Positions 1 to 8,774 of a stretch of DNA of 64,000 nucleotides are shown piece by piece. The DNA comes from Shinella sp. XGS7 (GTDB lineage Bacteria > Pseudomonadota > Gammaproteobacteria > Burkholderiales > Burkholderiaceae_C), in assembly GCF_020535565.1 (NCBI RefSeq), contig NZ_CP084758.1, positions 2,383,501 to 2,447,500 on the forward strand, written 5' to 3'. Within the stretch, counting starts at the first letter, position 1; each line of letters opens with the position of its first letter. Under the pieces are notes generated by a model. That model searched no databases and was not told where the DNA came from. It saw only the letters and a program-made list of their open reading frames with translations. Both the position numbers and the translations under genes were made by a program.

Positions 1-417
1 CGCGAGGACATGCAGGTCTGGGGCAAGGTGGATTACTGGGCCAGCCCGCTGGAGCTGCTGGACAAGGGCCAGGGCGATTGCGAGGACTACGCCATCGCCA
101 AGTACTTCAGCCTGCTGGCCACCGGCATGTCCGAGGCCAAGCTGCGTCTGGTCTATGTGCGGGCCATGCTGGACGGCCGGCCCCAGGCGCATATGGTGCT
201 GGCCTACTATGCGCAGCCGGATGCCGAGCCGCTGATTCTGGACAATCTGCAGCCCGAACTGAAGCCGGCCTCGGCCCGGCCGGATCTGGCGCCGGTGTTC
301 AGCTTCAACAGCGAAGGCCTGTGGCAGGGCGTGGGCGCGACCAGCGCCGGCAGCGCGGTGGCGCGGCTGTCCATCTGGCGGGAGGCCTTGGCCAAGATCA
401 GGGCGGAGGGGTTCTAA
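1..417 (+). CDS. lapG: LapG-type periplasmic cysteine protease, 5' truncated by window
   Basis: This is the 3' part of a transglutaminase-like cysteine protease (BTLCP/DUF920, peptidase C93). The reading frame is open from base 1, so the start lies outside the window. The three catalytic positions of the family are visible: Cys in GDCEDYA (base ~79), His in QAHMVL (~190) and Asp in ILDNL (~240). In known Lap systems LapG acts in the periplasm, where it cleaves the N-terminus of a giant adhesin (LapA) and releases the biofilm cell, and LapD sequesters it when c-di-GMP is high. The next gene, 25 bp downstream, is a LapD-like receptor, which strongly supports the assignment. No adhesin gene is visible here; it may lie upstream. 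Confidence 0.85.
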   Translation, partial: REDMQVWGKVDYWASPLELLDKGQGDCEDYAIAKYFSLLATGMSEAKLRLVYVRAMLDGRPQAHMVLAYYAQPDAEPLILDNLQPELKPASARPDLAPVFSFNSEGLWQGVGATSAGSAVARLSIWREALAKIRAEGF

Positions 418-442
418 TCATGAGCAAGAACGGAAAAGGTCC

Positions 443-2356
443 ATGTCGCTGATACGTCAAGTCTGGGTGCTGTTGCTGGCCCTGATGCTGGCCGCGCTGC
501 TGGGCAGCGCCGCGGTGTCGGCCCTGTCCATGCGTCAGCTGCTGCAGACCCAGCTGCAGCTCAAGAACAATGACAATGCCGCCGCCCTGGCCCTGGCCAT
601 GTCCCAGCAGGGCGGGGATGCGCAGCTCATGGAGCTGCTGGTCTCGGCCCAGTTCGACACGGGGTATTACCAGAGCGTGATCTGGCGCCGCGCCGATGGC
701 AGCGTGGCCTTCGAGCGCAGCGCGGCGGCGCGCGCCAGCACGGCACCGGCCTGGTTCGTGGCGCTCACGCCCATCGAGGCGCCGGCCGGCACGGCCAAGG
801 TTTCCAGCGGCTGGCAAGCGGCCGGCTCGGTGGAGGTGCGCAGCCAGGCCGCCTACGCGCATGACGAACTCTGGGCCGCCAGCCTGCGCATGACGGCCCT
901 GCTGGCTGCCCTGGGCCTGCTGGCCGCGGGTGCGGCCCATCTGGCCCTGCGCCGCATCCGTCGGCCGCTGGACAATGCGGTGGCCCAGGCCCAGGCTCTG
1001 GTGCAGGGGCAGTACACCCTGGTGGACGAGCCCGGCGTGCCCGAGCTGGCCCGCCTGGCCCAGGCCATGAACACCATGGTGGCGCGGGTGCGCCAGATGT
1101 TTGAAGCCCAGGCGGAGCAGCTGGAAGTGCTGCGCCGCCAGGCGCATTGCGATGCGCTCACCGGCCTGAGCCAGCGCAAGCATTTCCTGGCCGAACTGGA
1201 ATCGGCCCTGAACCGCGACGATGGCCCGGCCCGCGGCGGCCTGGTGCTGCTGCGCCTGCGCGATCTGGAGCTGCTCAACCAGCGCCTGGGCCGCGCGGTG
1301 GTGGACCAGGTGCTGGGCGCCCTGGGCCATGCGATCAAGGTCTATCCGGAGCGCGTCAAGGGTTGCCTGGCCGGCCGCCTCAATGGTGCCGACTTCGCGC
1401 TCTGGCTGCCCGCGCCTGATGTGGCGCGTGACACGGCCCAGGCCCTCTCGGACGCGCTGCAGGCCAGCCTGCCGGGCTTTGGCTCGGGCATCCAGGTGGC
1501 CCTGGGCGCGGTGGAACTGCCGCGTGAGCGGCCCATGAGCGACTGGTTTGGCGCGGCGGACGCCGCGCTGGCGCGCGCCGAGGCGCGCAGCGGTTTCGCG
1601 GTCGAGGCCCTGGCCCCGGCGGCCGAGGCCAGCGTGCAGGGCGAGCGCGCCTGGCGCACCCAGATCACCGATGCCATCCTGGCCGGCCACGGCCGCCTGC
1701 AGGAGTACCCGCTGCTGGACAAGCAGGGTCAGGTCGTGCATCTGGAATGCCCGCTGCAGCTGCGTCTGGAGCCCGAGGCGGGCTACGAGGCCGCGGCGCG
1801 CTGGCTGCCCCTGGCCCAGCGCAGCCGGCTCACGGCCGAGGTGGACCTGCATGCCACGGTCCTGGCCCTGGAAGCCATCGCCCGCGATGGCCGCCCGCGC
1901 TGCATCAATGTGGCGCCGGCGTCGCTGCTGGACGGCGGCTTTGTGGCGCGCCTGCGCGAGCAGGTCTTCCAGGCACCGCAGGCGGCACGCAAGCTGGGCC
2001 TGGAGCTGGCCGAGGGCGCGGCCCTGCAGCATTTCGAGCTGCTGCAGGAGATGGGTCGCCAGCTGCGCCCCCTGGGCGTGAAGCTGGGTCTGGAGCATGC
2101 GGGGCCGGGCCTGTCCCAGGTGGAGCGGCTCTATCAGGCGGGCCTGGACTATGTGAAGCTGGACGCCGCCGTGGTGGTGGGCGTCTCGGGCGATGCGGCG
2201 CGCGCCGCCTTTGTGCGCGGCATGGTCATCATGCTGCGCAGCCTGGCGCTCAAGGTCTATGCCGAGGGCGTGGTCGATCCGCTGGATGTGCAGGCCCTGT
2301 GGGACTGCGAGCTGGACGGTGTGACCGGGCCCTGGGCGACGGTGCAACCCGTCTGA
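443..2356 (+). CDS. lapD: LapD-type c-di-GMP receptor with degenerate GGDEF and EAL domains
   Basis: A 637-residue inner-membrane protein. In order: a TM segment at about residues 7-27, a LapD/MoxY-type periplasmic domain (~28-145), a second TM (~148-168), HAMP (~170-225), GGDEF (~235-390) and EAL (~405-635). Both output domains look catalytically dead: GGDEF reads NGADF (314-318) and the EAL triplet reads ECP (435-437). This fits the family's role of binding c-di-GMP in the EAL domain and holding LapG at the periplasmic face, rather than making or breaking the nucleotide. The start at 443 is preceded by a GGAAAAGG ribosome site. It is probably co-transcribed with the upstream protease gene. 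Confidence 0.88.
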   Translation: MSLIRQVWVLLLALMLAALLGSAAVSALSMRQLLQTQLQLKNNDNAAALALAMSQQGGDAQLMELLVSAQFDTGYYQSVIWRRADGSVAFERSAAARASTAPAWFVALTPIEAPAGTAKVSSGWQAAGSVEVRSQAAYAHDELWAASLRMTALLAALGLLAAGAAHLALRRIRRPLDNAVAQAQALVQGQYTLVDEPGVPELARLAQAMNTMVARVRQMFEAQAEQLEVLRRQAHCDALTGLSQRKHFLAELESALNRDDGPARGGLVLLRLRDLELLNQRLGRAVVDQVLGALGHAIKVYPERVKGCLAGRLNGADFALWLPAPDVARDTAQALSDALQASLPGFGSGIQVALGAVELPRERPMSDWFGAADAALARAEARSGFAVEALAPAAEASVQGERAWRTQITDAILAGHGRLQEYPLLDKQGQVVHLECPLQLRLEPEAGYEAAARWLPLAQRSRLTAEVDLHATVLALEAIARDGRPRCINVAPASLLDGGFVARLREQVFQAPQAARKLGLELAEGAALQHFELLQEMGRQLRPLGVKLGLEHAGPGLSQVERLYQAGLDYVKLDAAVVVGVSGDAARAAFVRGMVIMLRSLALKVYAEGVVDPLDVQALWDCELDGVTGPWATVQPV

Positions 2357-2395
2357 AGATCTGAAGCCTTTGCCGGCGAGTACGCGGGCGGGGGC

Positions 2396-2947
2396 TCAAA
2401 CAATGTCGGCGCTGTGCAGGGTGTAGGGCCGGCCCAGGCGGCGGTCCTCGAAGAAGCGCTGCAGGGTCTCGCGCACGGTGCGGAAGGCCAGCTGGTCCCA
2501 GGGGATGTCCTGCTCGGCGAAGAGCCGGGCCTCCAGGGTCTCGGGGCCGGGGTTGAACTCGGGCGAGAGCAGGCGGGCGCGGTAGTAGAGGTGGATCTGG
2601 CCCACCTTGACCACATTCATCAGGCAGTACAGGGGCTGCAGCTCGATCTGGGCGCCGGCCTCCTCGTCGGTCTCGCGCTGGGCGCCCTGGGCCGCGCTCT
2701 CGCCCAGCTCCAGAAAGCCGGCGGGCAGGGTCCAGAAGCCGTAGCGCGGCTCGATGGCGCGCTTGCACAGCAGCACGCGGCCGTCTTCCCAGACCGGCAG
2801 GGTGCCCACCACATTGATGGGATTCTCGTAGTGGATGGCGCCGCAGACCGTGCAGGTGGCACGTTCGCGGTTGTCATCGGCCGGCACGCGGTATTCGACG
2901 GCGTTGCCGCAGGCGGGGCAGTGTTTGAAGCGTCGCGTAAGCCACAT
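2396..2947 (-). CDS. Nudix hydrolase with N-terminal zinc ribbon
   Basis: 183 residues. Two CxxC pairs (Cys10/13 and Cys32/35) form an N-terminal zinc ribbon. A complete Nudix box follows: G77, E83, then RETDEEAG at 91-98, matching GX5EX7REUXEEXGU. Zinc-ribbon Nudix proteins of this size are usually annotated as ADP-ribose, NADH or FAD pyrophosphatases, and the substrate cannot be read from the sequence. The gene is convergent with the LapD gene and diverges from maiA, with only 40 bp between the two start codons, so the promoters must be compact or overlap the coding sequences. Confidence 0.85.
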   Translation of the reverse strand: MWLTRRFKHCPACGNAVEYRVPADDNRERATCTVCGAIHYENPINVVGTLPVWEDGRVLLCKRAIEPRYGFWTLPAGFLELGESAAQGAQRETDEEAGAQIELQPLYCLMNVVKVGQIHLYYRARLLSPEFNPGPETLEARLFAEQDIPWDQLAFRTVRETLQRFFEDRRLGRPYTLHSADIV

Positions 2948-2987
2948 GCGCGCCAGTGTAGCGGGCCTGGGGTGGCATCATGCGGCC

Positions 2988-3623
2988 ATGGAACTCTTCA
3001 ACTATTTCCGCTCCTCGGCCTCCTACCGCGTGCGCATCGCGCTGGCGCTCAAGGGCCTGGATTACGTCTACCGTCCCGTGCACCTGGTCAAGAACGAGCA
3101 GCAGGCCGAGCCCTATGCCAGCGCCTCCATCTCGCGCCTGGTGCCTCTGCTCAAGGACGGTGATGCGCTGATCGGCCAGTCCCTGGCCATCCTCGAGTAC
3201 CTGGACGACACCCATCCCGAGCCGCCCCTGCTGCCGGCCGACGCCCTGGGCCGCGCCCGCGTGCGCGCCCTGGCCCAGGACATCGCTTGCGAGATCCATC
3301 CGCTGAACAATCTGCGCGTGCTGCGCTATCTGACGCGCGAGCTGGCGGTGGACGAGGAAGCCAAGAATCGCTGGTACCGCCACTGGGTGGAGGAGGGGCT
3401 GGCGGTGTTCGAGCGCCGCCTGGATGATGGCCAGGCCGGTCGCTTCTGCCACGGCGACCAGCCGGGGCTGGCCGACTGCGTGCTGGTGCCACAGATCTTC
3501 AATGCGCGCCGCTTCAACTGCAAGCTGGACCATGTGCCGCGCCTGATGCAGGTCTTCGAGCACTGCATGCAGCACGAGGCCTTTGCCAAGACCCAGCCCT
3601 CGGCCTGCCCGGACGCGGAATGA
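2988..3623 (+). CDS. maiA: Maleylacetoacetate isomerase (zeta-class GST)
   Basis: 211 residues with a thioredoxin-like N-terminal domain and an all-helical C-terminal domain. The zeta-class signature near the N-terminus reads SSASYRVRIAL; the Cys found in animal enzymes is Ala here, as in many bacterial members. The enzyme uses glutathione to isomerise 4-maleylacetoacetate to 4-fumarylacetoacetate, the step between homogentisate dioxygenase and fumarylacetoacetase. Those two partners lie about 40 kb away (hmgA at 43500, fahA at 44810), so the pathway is split. The start at 2988 was chosen because the family begins MELxxYFRSSASYR; an upstream in-frame extension to 2835 overlaps the divergent Nudix gene and looks spurious. 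Confidence 0.9.
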   Translation: MELFNYFRSSASYRVRIALALKGLDYVYRPVHLVKNEQQAEPYASASISRLVPLLKDGDALIGQSLAILEYLDDTHPEPPLLPADALGRARVRALAQDIACEIHPLNNLRVLRYLTRELAVDEEAKNRWYRHWVEEGLAVFERRLDDGQAGRFCHGDQPGLADCVLVPQIFNARRFNCKLDHVPRLMQVFEHCMQHEAFAKTQPSACPDAE

Positions 3624-4432
3624 GCGACCTGCCTTCCGCCGTGAATCCCGCCGTGAATTCCGACGTGAATTCCGACGTGCATCCGGATTGGCTGCAGCCC
3701 GACTGGGCGGCCGCGGGCGTGCAGGCCTTCATGAGCACGCGCGCCGGCGGCGTGAGCCGGGGTGATTTCGCGAGCATGAACCTGGGCATCGCCGTGGGCG
3801 ACGATCCCGCTGCCGTGGCCGAGAACCGCGCGCGCCTGCAGGCGGCGCTGGGCGCGCCGGCCGTGTTCCTGCGCCAGGTGCATGGGGCCGAGGTGCTGCG
3901 CCTGAGCCCGCGCTGGCTGCAGGAGGAGGCACCGCCTGCCGATGCCGCCATCAGCACCGACCCGGCGCTGGGCGTGGCCATCCAGGTGGCGGACTGCCTG
4001 CCCGTGCTCTTCGCCGCGCCCGGCGCGGTGGGCGGGGCGCATGCGGGCTGGCGCGGCCTGGCCGCGGGCGTGCTGGAGCGCACCCTGGCCGCGCTGTGCG
4101 AGGCCGCGGCCTGCGAGCCGGGCGAGGTGCAGGTCTGGCTGGGTGCCTGCATCGGCGCCGAGGCCTTCGAGGTGGGCGAGGAGGTGATGCAGGCCTGCGG
4201 CGGCCCGGCCGGCGCCTACCGTTACCAGCCCAATGCCGCGGGTCAGCCGCGCTGGCGCGCCGATCTGGTGGCCCTGGCGCGCGAGCGCCTGCGCGAGCGT
4301 GGCGTGCGCGCCCTCAGCGGCGGCCACTGGTGCACGCTCAGCGAGCCTTCACGGTTCTTTTCGTTCCGGCGCGAGCAGGCCCTGGGCCGGCCCAGCGGAC
4401 GCATGGTCGCCGCCATCCGCCTGCGCGCTTGA
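3620..4432 (+). CDS. pgeF: Peptidoglycan editing factor PgeF / laccase-domain protein (YfiH family)
   Basis: 270 residues of the multicopper-polyphenol-oxidase-like (DUF152/YfiH) family. Family motifs are QVHGAEV, VADCLPVLF and GAHAGWRG, which supply the His/Cys metal site. Members are cytosolic and have been linked to removal of wrongly incorporated residues from peptidoglycan precursors and to purine nucleoside phosphorolysis. The start codon overlaps the maiA stop by 4 bp (ATGA), which implies translational coupling. The first 20 or so codons contain a four-unit 12-bp repeat that adds a non-conserved V-N-x-x tail before the conserved fold. The 3' end overlaps a small minus-strand membrane protein gene by 84 bp. 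Confidence 0.87.
   Translation: MSDLPSAVNPAVNSDVNSDVHPDWLQPDWAAAGVQAFMSTRAGGVSRGDFASMNLGIAVGDDPAAVAENRARLQAALGAPAVFLRQVHGAEVLRLSPRWLQEEAPPADAAISTDPALGVAIQVADCLPVLFAAPGAVGGAHAGWRGLAAGVLERTLAALCEAAACEPGEVQVWLGACIGAEAFEVGEEVMQACGGPAGAYRYQPNAAGQPRWRADLVALARERLRERGVRALSGGHWCTLSEPSRFFSFRREQALGRPSGRMVAAIRLRA
3638..3685 (+). repeat. Four tandem 12-bp units inside the pgeF N-terminus
   Basis: Units GCCGTGAATCCC, GCCGTGAATTCC, GACGTGAATTCC and GACGTGCATCCG follow one another without spacers. They keep the reading frame and encode AVNP, AVNS, DVNS and DVHP. Unit number could vary by slippage without breaking the gene. No function is known for this segment. Confidence 0.85.
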
Positions 4433-4669
4433 GGCCGCGGCCGGGTTCGCTTCCTCTTTCCCTTCTGCCTGCTCGGCTCGCCGCCGCGCTGCGCGCCGCG
4501 CCGGTGTGCCCAGCAGGTACATCAGGATGCTGATGGGCAGCAGGCCGTAGAGCAGGAAGGTGAAGATCGCGCCCAGCACCGAGCCCAGAGTGCTGGTGGC
4601 CTCGGCCAGGGCCATCATCAGCGCCACATAAAGCCAGGCGATCGCTACCAGGTACATGGGGAGTGTCAT
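4349..4669 (-). CDS. Small membrane protein, uncharacterised
   Basis: 106 residues when started at MTLPMYL. Two hydrophobic segments cover roughly residues 4-24 and 30-52, followed by a basic stretch (RRAARRR) and a hydrophilic Ala/Gly-rich tail. I recognise similar short proteins beside phaC in other Burkholderiales but know of no assigned function. The 3' 84 bp overlap the end of pgeF on the opposite strand. The start at 4669 was chosen over 4876 because upstream residues are low-complexity and cross the phaC leader. No good ribosome site is visible, so the start is uncertain. Confidence 0.6.
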   Translation of the reverse strand: MTLPMYLVAIAWLYVALMMALAEATSTLGSVLGAIFTFLLYGLLPISILMYLLGTPARRAARRRAEQAEGKEEANPAAASSAQADGGDHASAGPAQGLLAPERKEP

Positions 4670-4802
4670 CGGAAGGTAAGCCACTGAGCTTATAACAAGG
4701 ACCGGGCTCGCATCTGTGGCAAGCTTCTTGCCTAGGTGCAGACGAGATGCCGCTCGCACGCCGTCGCGTGTGGGGCAGGGCGTCCGGACCCTGAGGAGAC
4801 AC

Positions 4803-6476
4803 ATGAAGCGCAAGTCCCCATCCGCGGCCACCTCGGCCCCCGAGGAGGCGGCCGCCATGGCCGCCGAGATGTTCAATCAGATGGCGGGGCTGCAGATTCC
4901 CGTGAGCGCCTGGAGCAGCTTGCAGAGCCAGTATCTGCAGCAGGCCGGTGCCCTGTGGAACCAGGCCCTGCAAGGGCATCTGGACAAGCCCGGCGACCGG
5001 CGCTTTGCCGCCGAGGCCTGGCAGAGCAATCCGGCCAGCAGCTTCATGGCCCAGCTCTATCTGCTCAATGCCCGCACCCTGCAGCAGATGGCCGAGCAGG
5101 TGCAGGGCGACGAGAAGACCCGGGCGCGCATCCGCTTCGCGGTGCAGCAGTTCGTGGACGCTGCCGCGCCCAGCAACTACCTGGCCCTGAACCCCGAGGC
5201 CCAGCGCCTGGCCCTGGACACCCAGGGCGAGAGCATCGCGCGCGGCCTGCAGATGCTCTGGGGCGATATCCAGCGCGGCCATCTCTCGCAGACCGACGAG
5301 CAGGCCTTCGAGGTGGGCCGCAATGTGGCCACCAGCGAGGGCGCGGTGGTCTACGAGAACGAGTTCTTCCAGCTGCTGGAGTACAAGCCGCTGACGGCCC
5401 AGGTGCATGAGCGCCCCTTCCTGCTGGTGCCGCCCTGCATCAACAAGTTCTACATCCTGGACCTGCAGCCCGAGAACTCCCTGATCCGCTACGCGGTGGA
5501 GCAGGGCCACCGCACCTTTGTGCTGAGCTGGCGCAACCCGGACGAGGGCTGCAAGGCCTGGACCTGGGACGACTATGTGGAACAGGCGGTGATACGCGCC
5601 ATCCAGGTGGTGCAGGAGATCAGCGGCAGCAAGACCCTCAACACCCTGGGCTTCTGCGTCGGCGGCACCCTGCTGGCCACGGCCCTGGGCGTGCTGGCGG
5701 CGCGCGGCCAGCAGCCGGCCGAGAGCCTGACCCTGCTGACCACGCTGATCGACTTCAGCAGCAATGGCGTGCTGGACCTCTTCGTGGACGAGGCCTCGGT
5801 GCAGCTGCGCGAGATGAGCATCGGCGCGCAAAGCCCCAAGGGCCCGGGCCTGCTGCGCGGCCAGGAGCTGGCCACCACCTTCAGCTTCCTGCGGCCCAAC
5901 GACCTGGTCTGGAACTATGTGGTGGGCAACTACCTCAAGGGCGAGGCCCCGCCGGCCTTCGACCTGCTGTACTGGAACGGCGATTCCACCAATCTGCCCG
6001 GCCCCATGTACTGCTGGTATCTGCGCCACACCTATCTGCAGAACGAGCTCAAGCAGCCTGGCGCGCTGACGGTCTGCGGCGAGAAGCTGGACCTCGGCAA
6101 GATCAAGGCGCCGGTCTATATCTACGGCTCGCGCGAGGACCATATCGTGCCCTGGGACAGCGCCTACCGCTCCACCCAGATCTTCGCGGGCAAGAAGCGC
6201 TTCGTGCTGGGGGCTTCGGGTCATATCGCCGGCGTGATCAACCCGCCGGCCAAGAAGAAGCGCAGCCACTGGATCGCCAAGAGCACGGCCCTGCCGGCCG
6301 AGGCCTCGCAGTGGCTGGAAGGCGCCGTCGAGCATGAGGGCAGCTGGTGGACCGACTGGGCCGCCTGGCTGGCCGGCCATGCCGGCGCCAGGAAGGCAGC
6401 GCCGCGCGCCTATGGCGGGCGCGGCCACAAAGCCATCGAGCCGGCCCCCGGCCGCTACGTCAAGACCAAAGCCTGA
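4803..6476 (+). CDS. phaC: Class I poly(3-hydroxyalkanoate) synthase
   Basis: 557 residues: a variable N-terminal region, then an alpha/beta-hydrolase catalytic domain. The PHA-synthase lipase box is GFCVGG with nucleophile Cys285. Asp446 (in SREDHIV) and His474 (in ASGHIAG) complete the triad, at spacings matching the Cupriavidus enzyme. The length and absence of a PhaE/PhaR subunit gene indicate class I, which polymerises short-chain 3-hydroxyacyl-CoA at the granule surface. The start at 4803 follows GAGGAG; an upstream in-frame extension lacks conservation. It heads a phaC-phaA-phaB operon, with phaA 17 bp downstream. Codon use is host-like throughout. Confidence 0.96.
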   Translation: MKRKSPSAATSAPEEAAAMAAEMFNQMAGLQIPVSAWSSLQSQYLQQAGALWNQALQGHLDKPGDRRFAAEAWQSNPASSFMAQLYLLNARTLQQMAEQVQGDEKTRARIRFAVQQFVDAAAPSNYLALNPEAQRLALDTQGESIARGLQMLWGDIQRGHLSQTDEQAFEVGRNVATSEGAVVYENEFFQLLEYKPLTAQVHERPFLLVPPCINKFYILDLQPENSLIRYAVEQGHRTFVLSWRNPDEGCKAWTWDDYVEQAVIRAIQVVQEISGSKTLNTLGFCVGGTLLATALGVLAARGQQPAESLTLLTTLIDFSSNGVLDLFVDEASVQLREMSIGAQSPKGPGLLRGQELATTFSFLRPNDLVWNYVVGNYLKGEAPPAFDLLYWNGDSTNLPGPMYCWYLRHTYLQNELKQPGALTVCGEKLDLGKIKAPVYIYGSREDHIVPWDSAYRSTQIFAGKKRFVLGASGHIAGVINPPAKKKRSHWIAKSTALPAEASQWLEGAVEHEGSWWTDWAAWLAGHAGARKAAPRAYGGRGHKAIEPAPGRYVKTKA

Positions 6477-6493
6477 ACAGGAGAGAGCGTCCC

Positions 6494-7675
6494 ATGAGTA
6501 CCGACATCGTCATCGTTGCCGCGGCCCGTACCGCGATCGGCAAATTCGGCGGCAGCCTGGCCAAGACCCCGGCGCCCGAGCTGGGCGCCACCGTGGTGCA
6601 GGCCCTGCTGCAGCGCGCGCGCCTGGAAGGCGGCCAGGTGGGCGAGGTGATCCTGGGCCAGGTGCTGACCGCCGGCTCGGGCCAGAACCCCGCGCGCCAG
6701 ACCGTGATCAAGTCCGGCCTGCCGCAGGCCGTGCCGGCCATGACCATCAACAAGGTCTGCGGCTCCGGCCTCAAGGCCGTGATGCTGGCGGCCCAGGCCA
6801 TCCGTGATGGCGACTCGGAGATCGTCATCGCCGGCGGCCAGGAGAACATGAGCCTGGCGCCCCATGTGCTGCCGGGCTCGCGCGATGGCCAGCGCATGGG
6901 CGACTGGAAGCTGGTGGACACCATGATCGTGGACGGCCTCTGGGACGTCTACAACCAGTACCACATGGGCATCACGGCCGAGAACGTGGCCAGGCAGCAC
7001 GGCATCAGCCGCGAGGCCCAGGACGCCCTGGCCCTGGCCTCCCAGCTCAAGGCCGCCGCGGCCCAGGATGCCGGCCGCTTCCAGGACGAGATCGTGCCGG
7101 TGAGCATTCCGCAGAAGAAGGGCGATCCCCTGATCTTCGCGGCCGACGAGTTCATCAACCGCAAGACCAATGCCGAGGCCCTGGCCGGCCTGCGTCCCGC
7201 CTTCGACAAGACCGGCAGCGTGACCGCCGGCAATGCCTCGGGCCTGAACGATGGCGCCGCCGGCCTGGTGCTGATGAGCGCGGCCAAGGCCGCCAGCCTG
7301 GGCCTGACGCCGCTGGCGCGCATCGCCTCCTACGCCAGCTCGGGCCTGGACCCGGCCTATATGGGCACCGGCCCGATCCCCGCCTCCCGCAAGGCGCTGG
7401 AGCGCGCCGGCTGGAAGATCGGCGACCTCGACCTCGTGGAAGCCAACGAAGCCTTCGCGGCCCAGGCCTGCGCCGTCAACAAGGATCTCGGCTGGGATCC
7501 GTCCATCGTCAACGTCAACGGCGGCGCCATCGCCATCGGTCACCCGATCGGCGCATCCGGCGCACGCATCCTCAACACGCTCGTCTTCGAAATGAAGCGC
7601 CGCGGCGCCCGCAAGGGTCTCGCCACGCTCTGCATCGGCGGCGGCATGGGCGTGGCGATGACGGTGGAGCGCTGA
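6494..7675 (+). CDS. phaA: Acetyl-CoA acetyltransferase (beta-ketothiolase)
   Basis: 393 residues of a biosynthetic thiolase, condensing two acetyl-CoA to acetoacetyl-CoA. Catalytic residues are Cys89 (KVCGSG), His351 (GHPIGASG) and Cys381 (CIGGGMG). An AGGAGAG site precedes the ATG. It lies between phaC and phaB in the PHA operon. The last ~85 codons differ from the rest: from about base 7425 all seven leucines are CTC, while CTG dominates before. The protein there closely resembles rhizobial PhbA, for example in [20 protein letters not shown]. The frame is intact and the active site complete, so the gene looks functional as written, but the 3' end may not be native. Confidence 0.95.
   Translation: MSTDIVIVAAARTAIGKFGGSLAKTPAPELGATVVQALLQRARLEGGQVGEVILGQVLTAGSGQNPARQTVIKSGLPQAVPAMTINKVCGSGLKAVMLAAQAIRDGDSEIVIAGGQENMSLAPHVLPGSRDGQRMGDWKLVDTMIVDGLWDVYNQYHMGITAENVARQHGISREAQDALALASQLKAAAAQDAGRFQDEIVPVSIPQKKGDPLIFAADEFINRKTNAEALAGLRPAFDKTGSVTAGNASGLNDGAAGLVLMSAAKAASLGLTPLARIASYASSGLDPAYMGTGPIPASRKALERAGWKIGDLDLVEANEAFAAQACAVNKDLGWDPSIVNVNGGAIAIGHPIGASGARILNTLVFEMKRRGARKGLATLCIGGGMGVAMTVER
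7425..7670 (+). other. Alphaproteobacterial-looking patch in phaA
   Basis: Boundaries are approximate. Leucine switches to CTC, and GTC, ACG and GAA become frequent, while the preceding 300 codons favour CTG and GTG. The encoded segment (residues ~310-392) reads like a rhizobial thiolase. See the findings for the pattern across six genes. Confidence 0.7.
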
Positions 7676-7800
7676 GCGCGACCCCGCAGGGAGAGAAACA
7701 GAGAACTCAGGGGCAACCCGCTTGACCGAGGGCCGGGCCTGCGGGAGCCTGAAACCGGGACAGCCGTCCCGACAAAGCCATGGAGGCAAAGGAGCGACAG

Positions 7801-8550
7801 ATGAGCAGCAGCAGCAACGGAAAAATCGCCTATGTGACCGGTGGTATGGGAGGCATTGGCACCGCCATCTGCCAGCAACTGCACCAGGACGGCTTCAAGG
7901 TCATCGCCGGCTGCGGCCCCAGCCGTGACCATGCCAAGTGGATCGCCGAGCAGGCCGCGCTGGGTTACACCTTCTACGCTTCGGTGGGCAATGTGGCCGA
8001 GTGGGAGTCCACCGTGCAGGCCTTCGAGAAGGCGATCGCCGAACATGGCCAGATCGATGTGCTGGTGAACAACGCTGGCATCACCAAGGACCGCATGTTC
8101 CTCAAGATGAGCCGCGAGGATTGGGACGCGGTGATCAGCACCAACCTGACCAGCATGTTCAACGTCACCAAGCAGGTGGTGCCGGGCATGGTGGACAAGG
8201 GCTGGGGCCGCATCATCAACATCTCCTCGGTCAATGGCGAGAAGGGCCAGGCCGGCCAGACCAACTACTCGGCCGCCAAGGCCGGCATGCACGGTTTCAC
8301 CATGGCCCTGGCCCAGGAACTGGCCAGCAAGGGCGTGACGGTGAACACCGTGAGCCCCGGCTATATCGGCACCGATATGGTCAAGGCCGTGCGCCCCGAT
8401 GTGCTGGAGAAGATCGTGGCCCAGATCCCGGTCAAGCGTCTGGGCGAACCCTCGGAGATTGCCTCCATCGTGGGCTGGCTGGCCAGCGCTACCTCGGGCT
8501 TCACCACCGGCGCCGACTTCTCCTGCAACGGCGGTTTGCATATGGGGTGA
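7801..8550 (+). CDS. phaB: Acetoacetyl-CoA reductase (NADPH-type SDR)
   Basis: 249 residues of the short-chain dehydrogenase fold. The cofactor-binding motif is TGGMGGIG, the structural motif NNAGITKD is present, and the catalytic set is Ser in ISSVNG plus YSAAK. It reduces acetoacetyl-CoA to (R)-3-hydroxybutyryl-CoA, the monomer for PhaC. The start at 7801 follows AAAGGAGCGAC; an alternative ATG at 7780 would add seven residues and would leave no such site. It is the last gene of phaCAB, 125 bp after phaA, and is followed by a run of hairpins. Confidence 0.94.
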   Translation: MSSSSNGKIAYVTGGMGGIGTAICQQLHQDGFKVIAGCGPSRDHAKWIAEQAALGYTFYASVGNVAEWESTVQAFEKAIAEHGQIDVLVNNAGITKDRMFLKMSREDWDAVISTNLTSMFNVTKQVVPGMVDKGWGRIINISSVNGEKGQAGQTNYSAAKAGMHGFTMALAQELASKGVTVNTVSPGYIGTDMVKAVRPDVLEKIVAQIPVKRLGEPSEIASIVGWLASATSGFTTGADFSCNGGLHMG

Positions 8551-8561
8551 GTTGCGAGCGA

Positions 8562-8712
8562 GGACAGGCCGGTGGCCTGTCCGACCCGCAACGAACGACA
8601 GCCCACGTCGTGCGTGGGCTGGCTGGGGAGAGGCGGACCGAGGACCGTCCTGAGAACGGTCCGACGCCTGACGAACGACAGCCCACGTCATGCGTGGGCT
8701 GGCTGGGGAGAG
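8562..8712 (+). repeat. Tandem hairpin repeat downstream of phaB
   Basis: Two copies of a ~75-80 bp unit. Each starts with a hairpin (8562-8570/8574-8582, stem GGACAGGCC; 8642-8648/8656-8662, stem GGACCGT). Each then carries a 42-bp element (8591-8632 and 8671-8712) that differs at a single base. The 42-bp element contains a second hairpin, AGCCCACG/CGTGGGCT (8600-8620 and 8680-8700). The first stems differ between copies but stay paired. It has no coding potential. Confidence 0.85.
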
Positions 8713-8743
8713 TTGCTACTCGAGCTAGCGTTCAAGAAAGGAA

Positions 8744-8767
8744 GAAGACGGCCCACGGGCCGTCTTC
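8744..8767. terminator. Hairpin terminator between phaB and the IclR gene
   Basis: Perfect 11-bp stem GAAGACGGCCC/GGGCCGTCTTC with a 2-base loop, seven bases before the convergent IclR stop codon. There is no clear U-tract, so efficiency is uncertain. It is symmetric and could serve both strands. Confidence 0.6.
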
Positions 8768-8774
8768 CTGCATT

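Noticed and set aside
398..2347. A 649-residue open frame antisense to the LapD gene
   Set aside because: It mirrors the CTG/GTG codon bias of the real gene, is His/Gln/Arg-rich with no recognisable domain, and has no ribosome site. The same holds for long antisense frames at 4338-6428, 12117-14348, 15253-17640, 17647-19887 and 59875-62313.
6494..7675. Horizontal transfer of the whole phaA (and of glnA, ntrC, hmgA, pepN, prfB)
   Set aside because: In each gene, the parts outside the patch have host codon use and betaproteobacterial residues, so the unit of difference is a sub-gene patch.
4803..8550. Missing PHA regulator phaR/phasin as a sign of deletion
   Set aside because: In many Burkholderiales these genes lie elsewhere, so absence next to phaCAB is not informative.
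8591..8712. Possible CRISPR array (two near-identical 42-bp repeats with a ~38-bp spacer)
   Set aside because: There are only two copies, the spacer itself contains a hairpin matching the region before the first repeat, and there are no cas genes. It is a tandem hairpin unit.
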